From positions 1 to 64,000 of the forward strand of contig NZ_JAMBOG010000021.1 of assembly GCF_023715525.1 (NCBI RefSeq): a stretch of 64,000 nucleotides of DNA, written 5' to 3'. Shown piece after piece: positions 34,172 to 41,911 of this stretch. Numbering within the stretch: the stretch's first letter is position 1; each line of letters starts with the position of its first letter. Source of the stretch: Kocuria rosea (lineage in GTDB: Bacteria > Actinomycetota > Actinomycetes > Actinomycetales > Micrococcaceae). The notes below the pieces were generated by a model. It made no database searches, was not told the DNA's origin, and saw nothing but the letters and a program-made list of their open reading frames with translations. Position numbers and translations under genes: made by a program.

Positions 34172-35387
34172 GTGCTCCGTTCCCTAAAGGAATGGTGGAC
34201 CCGTGCTGGTTCGGGGCGGATCATGGTGGTGGAGGTTCTGCCATGGCCGCACCGTTGTATGCCCGTCCACCGCGGGATGCGGAGGAGGAGCGCAAGACCC
34301 GCAAGCTGGCCGGGGCCCGTCATGCTCCGGCGGACTGGGTGCTGCGGGCCCGGATGATCACCGCCTCCTGGGCCGGGAAGACCGTCAGCGCCATCGCCGA
34401 GGAACTGGGGTGCAATCCCAAGACGGTGCGGGTGCGGCTGCACCGCTTCAACGCCGAGGGCCTCGACGGGCTGGGGGATCAGTCGATCCCCGGGCGCCCG
34501 CCCCGGCTCAGCGAGGCCGACCGGTCCCGCCTGGTCGCCCTGGTGGCCCAGCCCCCGCCGGGCCGTCCGGTCCGTGATGAGGCTGGGGAGCTGAGCGCCG
34601 CGGAGGAGACCGGCGCGCCCGAGTGGACCCTGGATGCCCTCGCGGCCGCCGCCCAGGCGGAGGGGATCGAGGTGCACCGCAGCCAGGTGAGGCGGATCCT
34701 GCTGGCCGAAGGCGTGCGGTGGCGCCGTACGCGGTCCTGGATCAGGAGCAAGGACCCGGACTTCGCGGGAAAAGGACGAGGATCGTCACCCTCTACACCC
34801 AGCCACCGGCCGGGGCGACGGTCCTCTGCATCGACGAGCTCGGGCCGGTGATCCCGAGGACATTTCCGCCGGCGCCGGGGTGGTCGGTGGGTGGGCACCG
34901 GATCAAGAACGAAGTGGACTACGGCCGCGGACCGGAGAAGACCTGGATCTACGGGGCCCTGCGCCCGGTGGACGGTCACGAGTTCACGATGACGGCCTCG
35001 AGTCGCAATAGTGCCGCCTATCAGCGGTTCCTGCAGGTGGTGGAGGACGCGAACCCGGGCGGGGAGATCGTGGTGGTCACCGACAACCTCTCCTCCCACC
35101 ACAGCGTGGCCACCCGCACCTGGCTGGAGGGCCATCCTCGGATCACCCAGGTCTTCATCCCGGTGGGGGCCGCGTGGTTGAACCTGCAGGAGGGCTGGTG
35201 GCGGATCTACCGCAAAGCGGCCCTGGCCGGGCAGTCCTTCGCCGGCCCGGTGGAGATCGAGACCGCCACCGCTCTGGCCACCGCCCAGCTCAACGCCCGG
35301 GCGAAACCCTGGGTCTGGGGACGACCAACGCCACCACACCGCCGACTCCGCCGGAAGTTCACCTACCTCCTTTAGGGAACGGAGCAT
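34172..35387 (+). mobile_element. IS630-type element, copy B (about 1216 bp)
   Basis: Terminal inverted repeats GTGCTCCGTTCCCTAAAGGA (34172) and TCCTTTAGGGAACGGAGCAT (ending 35387), nearly perfect. Bounded by TA at 34170-34171 and 35388-35389. Divergent from copies A and C in sequence but the same group. Confidence 0.87.
34243..35375 (+). CDS. IS630-type transposase of copy B, expressed by -1 frameshift
   Basis: First frame 34243-34851 (HTH: ISAIAEELGCNPKTVRVRLH-like, AEELGCNPKTVRVRLHRFNA). At GGGAAAAGG (34767-34775) a -1 slip on A AAA moves ribosomes into the frame ending at 35375 (KRTRIVTLYTQPPAGATVLC), which carries D in VLCIDELGPVIP, D in VVVTDNLSSHH and E in LNLQEGWW. Two-frame organisation with a slippery A-run is known in this IS group. 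Both frames are intact, so this copy is probably active. ATG 34243 has GGTGGAGG upstream. Confidence 0.82.
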
Positions 35388-35406
35388 TAGTACTACAGTC
35401 GCGCTT

Positions 35407-36720
35407 GTGGAGCTCTCGTTCCGGGCTGATCCTGGTGTGATGAGCAACGATGTGGCGGTGGCGGACGTTGCGCAGTGGGCTGAGGGTCTGGCTGAGGTCG
35501 CGGAGCTGATCGGGGGCCGGTTCGCGAGGGCGGAACCTGGGGCCAACGCAATGGCCTACCTGCAGGGGCTGCTCTCCGGGGCTGAGCGGAAGAACTCCTG
35601 GACCCTCTCCGAGCAGGCCGGCCACGCCACACCCGATGCGATGCAGCGGCTGCTGTCGACCACGGACTGGGACCCGGACGCACTGCGCGATGACCTGCGG
35701 GCCTACGTGGTGAGCACGATCGGGGATCCGGGCGGGGTGCTGGTGGTGGACGAGACCGGGTTCCTCAAGAAGGGCACCCGCTCGGCCGGAGTCGCCCGGC
35801 AGTACTGAAGGCACCGCGGGGCGGACGGAGAACTGCCAGGTCACCGGTGTTCCTCACCTACGCCACCGGGCACGGGCGCACCTTCCTGGACCGGGAGCTG
35901 TACCTGCCCAAGGCCTGGACCGATGACCCCCACCGGTGCCGAGCCGCCGGCATCCCGGCCGGCCGTCGCTTCGCCACGAAGCCGGAGCTGGCCGCGGCCA
36001 TGATCGCCCGCGCCGTTGCCGGCCACGTACCGGCCAAATGGGTGACCGCCGATACCGTCTACGGCCAGGCCTGGACCTTCCGCCGGGCCGTAGAAGACCA
36101 GGGTTTGCACTACGTGGTCGGTGTGCCGGCCAGCCAGGCCGTGTGGCCGAAGACCGGGCCCCTGGCCTTCCACCAGGTGCGCGCCGAGCAGCTCATCGCG
36201 TCCTTACCGGGGCAGGCCTGGCGGGTGCGCGCAGCCGGGGACGAGGCCAAGGGGCAGCGCCGCTACGGATGGGCCCGGGTGCGGGTCACCGGAATGCTCG
36301 AGCCCGAGGGCGAGTACTGGTTGCTGGCCCGCCGATCCCTGACGGATCCGACCGAGATCGCCTATTACCTGTGCTTCGCGCCCCCACGGGTGGGCCTGGC
36401 CGAACTGGCCCGGATCGCCGGGACCCGGTGGTCGATCGAGGAGACGTTCCAGACCGCCAAGGGTCAGACCGGCCTGGACCAGTACCAGGTGCGTCAGTAC
36501 ACCGGGTGGTACCGCCACATCACCTTGGCGATGCTCGCCCACGCCTTCCTCACCGCGACCCGCGCCCGGGCGGCGGCAAAAAGGGGGGCCACCCCGAAGG
36601 TGGCAGCGAGCTCATCGCGCTGAGCCTGCCCGAGATCCGGCACCTGCTCGTGCTGCTGATCTGGGCCACGCCACCAACACCCCAAATCGTGCTGGAGCGA
36701 TCCCGCTGGCCCCTGCGCCT
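35407..36720 (+). pseudogene. IS701-type transposase, broken by several frameshifts
   Basis: First part 35407-35808: ADVAQWAEGLAEVAELIGGR, LSEQAGHATPDAMQRLLS and VVDETGFLKKGTRSAGVARQ with the first catalytic Asp, then a stop created by one extra base (expected SGTAGRTENCQ follows in another frame). Second part 35847-36623: LTYATGHGRTFLDRELYLPK, WVTADTVYGQ and GTRWSIEETFQTAKGQTGLD with catalytic D and E. A third shift in the G-run near 36578 moves the C-terminus (HLLVLLIWATPPTPQIVLER) to yet another frame. Inactive relic; clear ends were not found. It begins about 20 bp after IS copy B. Confidence 0.8.
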
Positions 36721-37183
36721 CATCGGGGTCGGGGACCGGAGCACCCAAGTTGTCGGGGACCGGGAGATGTGCCAGGTAGCCCGCTACCGGCGCATCGGAG
36801 AACTCCCGCAACCGGCGATTTGAGCACGCTGCGGCACGGGATGTGTTCGTCCTCCGGGGGGAGTGGCGCTGTCCTGGTCATCCCGGATGAGCAGGGCATG
36901 AGGCGGCAACGGCCATTCTCTCGCGCGAAGTTCCGTGCCCAGGTGCCCGCGTGTCTTCTGGCATGCGGTGATGTTCGGGAAACGTGACATCTACCAGCAC
37001 ATGCTGGCGTCAGGTCCATGCACTCGGGTTCACTGGGTGCCAGTGATCGAGATCCGCGCCGCCCCCAGTGACCGATGAGGGTGTCGCTTCGCCGGGCCTG
37101 CCGGGAGTGCCAGGCCCTCGACAGGACCAGCGGCACGAGAGCACTGGTGACTTCCCGGCAGTGCCCCGAGGGGGACAACGGCC
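36721..37183. other. Spacer between the IS701 relic and the Trypco1-CHAT pair
   Basis: About 460 bp with no convincing gene. It presumably holds the promoter for 37184; no obvious -35/-10. Confidence 0.4.
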
Positions 37184-37513
37184 ATGGACAGTCTCGTCGA
37201 GTTTTCCACAGGTACCGGGGACAGCGTGCTGGTGCAGGTCAGTAGTGGTCCGGGTGTGCCGGTCACCCGCGGGGCAGGATCTGCTGCGCTGGTGCAACAG
37301 GCCCAGCGCACGTTCGAGGAGGCAGTCGGGCGTATCCGGCCGGCGGTCCAGGGGCTGATCGAGCAACTGGTGGCGTTGCCCCATCGACCGTCGGAGGTGT
37401 CGGTGGAGTTCGGGATCAATCTCCACGCCGAGGCCGGGGCGTTCATCGCCCAGGCCGGCACGAGCGCTAACTTCACCGTCAAGCTCACCTGGGAGGGTCC
37501 CGACCGGGACTGA
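37184..37513 (+). CDS. Trypco1 (trypsin-co-occurring domain 1, CU044_2847-type) protein
   Basis: 109 aa single domain. The pattern MDSLVEFSTGTGDSVLVQVS, a middle helix QQAQRTFEEAVGRIRPAVQG and the end PSEVSVEFGINLHAEAGAFI, ANFTVKLTWEGP is that of the Trypco1 family, small proteins found next to trypsin-like or CHAT proteases in actinobacterial conflict systems. They are thought to be sensors or targets of the protease partner; this is from published comparative genomics of the family, not from this sequence. 58 bp upstream of the CHAT gene, same strand, clearly one operon. Confidence 0.85.
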   Translation: MDSLVEFSTGTGDSVLVQVSSGPGVPVTRGAGSAALVQQAQRTFEEAVGRIRPAVQGLIEQLVALPHRPSEVSVEFGINLHAEAGAFIAQAGTSANFTVKLTWEGPDRD

Positions 37514-37571
37514 GGGCCGGGACGGGCGCGGGGAACGTGGTGTAGGGCGGGCTCGAGGTTCGGGGGAATCG

Positions 37572-39827
37572 ATGAGCGTGTTGAAAGTGTCCATCGACCG
37601 GGCCGGGGCCGCCGGTCGGTACGACGTGGAGATCGTGCAGTCCCCGGTGGGGGAGGCTGCGGCCACCGTGAGCCTCGACAGCGATCGGTTGCTCCAGGAG
37701 CGGGAGGGCTGGCAACAGGCGGTCCTGTTGTCCTCCATCGGCACCCGGCGGATCGTGTCCCAGCTGGAGACGGTGGTCCGGGAGGTCGGCCAGGAGCTGT
37801 TCGAGGCGGTGTTCGGGGACCCGGCCATGGCCGCCCGTTATCGCTCCAGTGTGGACTACGCCGCCGATCACGGGGAGTCGCTGCAGGTGGTCCTGCGGAT
37901 CTCCGCCCCCGAGCTGGCCGGATTGCCGTGGGAGGCGATGTACGACCCTCACGCCGGCACCTACATTTGCCGGGTGGAGCCTTTGGTGCGTCATGTCCCG
38001 GTGGCCTCGGCGCTACGTCCGTTGCGGGTGCAGTACCCGGTGCGGATCCTGGGCATCACCGCCTCCCCCCGCGGGCTCCCCGCCCTGGATGTGGAGGCCG
38101 AGGAGGAACACCTCACCCAAGCGCTGGAGGAGCAGGTGCGGCAGGGCCGGGTGGAGGTGCACTGGGTGCGTAACGCCACCTGGGACCGCATTCACGACAC
38201 GTTGCTGAGCGAGCCGTGGCACGTGCTGCACTTCATCGGTCACGGTGACTTCGACGCCGAGGGTGATGAGGGGGTCCTGGCGCTGGAGAACGCCTCCGGG
38301 CGGGCTCATCATGTGGAGGCGAGCCGGTTCGCGGACCTGTTGCACGAGGCCAGCCCCATGCCGCGGTTGATGGTGCTCAACTCCTGCAAGTCCGGGCAAG
38401 CCGGTACCACGGATCTGTTCTCCGGCACCGCCTCGGCCTTGGTGCGTGGTGGGGTGAGCGCGGTGGTGGCCATGCAGTTCGAGATCACTGATCCGGCCGC
38501 GGCCGCCTTCGCCCGCGGGTTCTACTCCGCGATCGCCGTGGGTCGTCCGGTGGACCAGGCGGTGCGCAGTGGGCGGGTGTCCATCCTGGGGCTCAACGGT
38601 CACACCTTGGAATGGGCCACCCCCGTGCTCTATGTGAGAGGGCAGGACACCCGCCTGTTCACCATCCGGAAGACCCGCGGACCCGCCCCGGGCCAGGAAA
38701 CAGCCCACCACACTTCCCCACCCCTCAAAGAGCAGGATGAACCACCCACCGGCGCTGACGAGCAGACGGACCGAGCGGACAACACGGCCTCGGCGGAGGC
38801 CGAACGCGAGCAAGCCCAACGAGCCGAGGCCGAACGCGAGCAAGCCCGCCGAGCCGAAGCCGAACGGGCCGAAGCCGAACGGGCCGAGGCCGAACGGGCC
38901 GAGGCCGAACGGGAACAGGCTCAACGGGCGGAGGCCGAACGCGAGCAGGCCCGACGAGCGGAAGCTGTCCGGTGGGCAGAGGCCGAGCGGGCAGCGTTCA
39001 AGCAGGCGGAAGCCGAACGGGAACAGGCGGAACGCCGACAGGCTGAACGGGAGCAGGCCCAGCGTGCGCAAGCCGAACGCGAGCAAACCCGACGAGCCGA
39101 AGTCGAACGACAACAGGTTCAACGGGCGGAAGCCGAACAGGCCGAAGCCGACAGGAAAAAAGCCCGGTTCCGTGCAAATCAGCATCCAGCTCGGAAGACG
39201 CCTTTTGTCGCGATTCCCCACAGCAAAGTTGGAAGTAGCTCTGGTAATCCCGAGAAGGAACATCCGCCGGATCACGTGCCACAACAGCGTATCGGTCCGG
39301 TCTCCGCCCCGCCGGAGCACCGCAGACTGCTGAAGCTGACTTTGATTTCGGCCGGGCTATTCCTGCTCTACAACATCGGCTTCCTAATCAGTAACGCCAC
39401 TCATTACCCGGCCGGCTGGGAAGCGTGGGAGGCAGCGGGAGAGGGGGTGTTCACGCCGGAACACCAGCGTGCCGTAGCTAACGAAGTGCGCATTATAGCA
39501 ACCATCCACCTCGTTCTGCTGGCATTCGCCATGCTCCTATACGGGGCCACGTACCTTCGTTTGAAGGAAGGAGACAGACAGGCTCGGATCAACGGCATCA
39601 TCCTGGCCATCGTGGGCACCATAGTCACGGTAATAACCTCACTGGCTATCTTCAGTGAGGTGTTCCTATATCTCAAAGAATACGGAACCCTAGTTGTCGA
39701 GGTATGGGCCCAAGTGGTGATCGCCATCGGTGTCGCCTGCGGTATCGCTCTCCTTGTCGTCAACATCCTGTGGCTGATCACGGCGTTCAAAAATCCGGTG
39801 GCTCGCTGGTTCGCCCAACAGTCTTAG
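37572..39827 (+). CDS. CHAT-domain protease with coiled coil and C-terminal membrane domain
   Basis: 751 aa. N-terminal region 1-110, then the CHAT (caspase-like) domain about 115-365: LAGLPWEAMYDP, VLHFIGHGDF with catalytic His224, and LMVLNSCKSGQAG with catalytic Cys272, followed by GGVSAVVAMQFEITDPAAAA. Residues about 406-530 are an Ala/Glu/Arg coiled coil built of repeats of AEREQARRAE. A C-terminal domain (about 584-745) has four membrane helices. Such an enzyme would be a membrane-tethered protease activated by oligomerisation, partnered by the Trypco1 protein. The stop TAG straddles the TA target of IS copy C; removal of the IS gives TAA at the same place, so the protein is complete. 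Confidence 0.88.
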   Translation: MSVLKVSIDRAGAAGRYDVEIVQSPVGEAAATVSLDSDRLLQEREGWQQAVLLSSIGTRRIVSQLETVVREVGQELFEAVFGDPAMAARYRSSVDYAADHGESLQVVLRISAPELAGLPWEAMYDPHAGTYICRVEPLVRHVPVASALRPLRVQYPVRILGITASPRGLPALDVEAEEEHLTQALEEQVRQGRVEVHWVRNATWDRIHDTLLSEPWHVLHFIGHGDFDAEGDEGVLALENASGRAHHVEASRFADLLHEASPMPRLMVLNSCKSGQAGTTDLFSGTASALVRGGVSAVVAMQFEITDPAAAAFARGFYSAIAVGRPVDQAVRSGRVSILGLNGHTLEWATPVLYVRGQDTRLFTIRKTRGPAPGQETAHHTSPPLKEQDEPPTGADEQTDRADNTASAEAEREQAQRAEAEREQARRAEAERAEAERAEAERAEAEREQAQRAEAEREQARRAEAVRWAEAERAAFKQAEAEREQAERRQAEREQAQRAQAEREQTRRAEVERQQVQRAEAEQAEADRKKARFRANQHPARKTPFVAIPHSKVGSSSGNPEKEHPPDHVPQQRIGPVSAPPEHRRLLKLTLISAGLFLLYNIGFLISNATHYPAGWEAWEAAGEGVFTPEHQRAVANEVRIIATIHLVLLAFAMLLYGATYLRLKEGDRQARINGIILAIVGTIVTVITSLAIFSEVFLYLKEYGTLVVEVWAQVVIAIGVACGIALLVVNILWLITAFKNPVARWFAQQS

Positions 39828-41036
39828 TGCTTCGTTCCGCTTTGGGGGCGTAGATTGGTGGGAGCTGATCCGGTTCCCTGGGGGCGATCCATATGCCGAA
39901 GATCTTGCGCGCGAGGCCGGCCGCGGACGCGGCCGAGGAGAAGGCCATCCGGAAGCTGGCCGGGGCCCGTCACGCCCCAGCCGATTGGATCCTCCGGGCG
40001 AGGATCGTGTCCTTGAGTTGGGAAGGGCTGTGCGTACCGGTGATCGCCGAGCAGCTGGGCTGTCACGAGCAGACGGTGCGCCGGTGGCTGGAGCGCTCCA
40101 ACGCCGCCGGGGTGGACGGGCTGGCCGACTGGGGTGGGCAGGGCCGCAAGCGGCGGCTCACGGAAGAGGAACGCTCCCGCCTGATCGCTCTGGTCGCCCA
40201 GCCCCCGCCGGGTCGGCCGGTGCGCGATGAGGCGGGGGAGCTGACCGCTACCGAGGAGACCGGCCCACCGGAGTGGACCCTGGACGCTCTTACTACCGCC
40301 GCTCAGGCCGAAGGCATCCAGGTGCATCGCAGTCAGGTGAGGCGGATCCTGCTGGCCGAGGGCGTGCGCTGGCGCCGTACCCGCACCTGGACGACCAGCA
40401 AGGACCCGGACGTCGCGGGAAAAGGACGCGGAGTCTTCCCTCTACACCTACCCACCTGAGGGAGCGACGGTCCTGTGCATCGACGAGCTCGGGCCGGTAA
40501 TCCCGCGCACGTTTCCGCCGGCACCGGGGTGGTCACCGGGCGGGCACCGGATCAAGAACGAGGTGGACTACGGCCGGGGCCCGGAGAAGACCTGGGTCTA
40601 CGGGGCGCTGCGACCGGCCGACGGCCAGGAGCTCACCATGACGGCAGCCTCCCGCAACAGCGCCAACTACCAACGGTTCCTGCACGCGGTGGAGCAGGCG
40701 AACCCGGGCGGGAAGATCGTGGTGGTCACCGACAACCTCTCCTCCCACCACAGCGCGGCCACGCGTACCTGGCTGGAGGACCACCCGCGCATTACCCACG
40801 TCTTCATCCCGGTGGGGGCCGCCTGGCTCAACCTGCAGGAGGGCTGGTGGCGGATCTACCGCAAGGCGGCCCTGGCGGGGCAGTCCTTCGCCGACCCGGC
40901 CGAGATCGAGGCCGCCACCGCCCTGGCCACCGCCCAGCTCAATGCCCGGGCGAAACCGTGGGTCTGGGGACGGCCCCAGCCACCACATCGCCGGCTGCGC
41001 CGCCGCTTTGTATATCGCCTTTGAGGAACGAAGCAC
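39827..41036 (+). mobile_element. IS630-type element, copy C (about 1210 bp)
   Basis: Ends GTGCTTCGTTCCGCTTTGGG (39827) and, inward from 41036, GTGCTTCGTTCCTCAAAGGC; flanked by TA at 39825-39826 and 41037-41038. Same type as copy A, inserted at the stop codon of the CHAT gene. Confidence 0.87.
39893..41024 (+). pseudogene. IS630-type transposase of copy C, two frames
   Basis: First frame 39893-40459 (LGCHEQTVRRWLERSNAAGV) stops after GKGRGVFPLHLPT; DDE frame from about 40445 to 41024 (VLCIDELGPVIP, VVTDNLSSHH, NLQEGWWRIYRK). The single-base difference seen in copy A relative to copy B is present here too, so a -1 slip at the A-run does not reach the catalytic frame. Residues 1-98 differ from copy A at several positions while the rest is nearly identical, suggesting gene conversion between copies. 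Confidence 0.7.
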
Positions 41037-41306
41037 TAAGTGTGCGGCGATCGACGGTGAATGTGTCACGCGTGCTCCGCCTGATCCGCGCGTAGCATTT
41101 TTAAGCTACTAATTTCAGTGCGTTGACCGATCATACGTTGGGAAAGGCCCGATCATGATCCGTTGGTGAATTTATATATAGACCGAAACGGGTGGCGAGG
41201 CGGTGCGTTCTCCCAGATGAAGCTGGCTCTGGAACATCTTACGCTCGTCATCGTAACGTCGTATAGTGTATGCACGAAGCGCGATAAATCTACTGCTGGA
41301 GTGTTT

Positions 41307-41870
41307 ATGCCGCTGGAAGAAGTCAATGCCGAAATCGGCCTTCCGTGGGGGCTGGGCAAGGTGGGTGGCACGTGGCGTCCGGATGACGCGGAGCGTGCGG
41401 CTGCCTGGGAGATGCTGGTCGAGCTCTCCACCCGCGTCGCCCTGGCAGAGTTGCGACCGGGAGAGGGGCTGCTCCGGGAAGCGCTGTCATCGCACTACGC
41501 CCTTTTCGGCGTGACGCGTGACCTCCTTCGACGGCACGGGGTGGCGACGGCACGCCCTAACTTCGTCCAGGAGGGTACGGTTTCTTTCGCTGCGCTTTCG
41601 ATTTCGATGCTGAATGGTGCTATCAGGCCCCTGCTCGCATACTGGCACCCGGTGCTGCGTGACTATGAGGAGCGTAAACCCTGGGAAGTCAGTTCCATTG
41701 ACTGGGAGCGGCAGTGGGACAAAGCCGAGGTGCTGCGTAAGGAACTCGCTGATGTCCGCAGCACACTCATGGCTTATGCCGGCCTGATTGCGGACGTGTG
41801 CGACGCCCGACCCGTCTTAGGCGCAATCAATTTCAATCCGCCGTGCCCACCCGGCCAGGCCGGGGAATGA
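41307..41870 (+). CDS. Unknown protein convergent with the TIR-NB-ARC gene
   Basis: 187 aa from ATG 41307 (TGGAG upstream). Almost wholly helical: GGTWRPDDAERAAAWEMLVE, FGVTRDLLRRHGVATARP, FVQEGTVSFAALSISMLNGA, ILNGAIRPLLAYWHPVL-type core and a C-terminal helix EVLRKELADVRSTLMAYAGL. No membrane segment. It meets the TIR-NB-ARC gene tail to tail with 41 bp between stops, so it may be a functional partner or regulator; the family is not recognised. The long in-frame upstream extension to 41163 is A/T-rich and probably not translated. Confidence 0.68.
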   Translation: MPLEEVNAEIGLPWGLGKVGGTWRPDDAERAAAWEMLVELSTRVALAELRPGEGLLREALSSHYALFGVTRDLLRRHGVATARPNFVQEGTVSFAALSISMLNGAIRPLLAYWHPVLRDYEERKPWEVSSIDWERQWDKAEVLRKELADVRSTLMAYAGLIADVCDARPVLGAINFNPPCPPGQAGE

Positions 41871-41911
41871 TTCATGAGCTGGCCCCTGTGGGTTATTGAG
41901 TATTAAGTCAT

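Noticed and set aside
34138-35546. Minus-strand ORFs of 179 and 355 residues across IS copy B
   Set aside because: Antisense of the transposase frames, with no motifs of their own.
38013-39320. 435-residue minus-strand ORF, Leu/Phe/Gly-rich
   Set aside because: Antisense of the CHAT domain and of the AEREQ coiled-coil repeats, which gives a false regular pattern.
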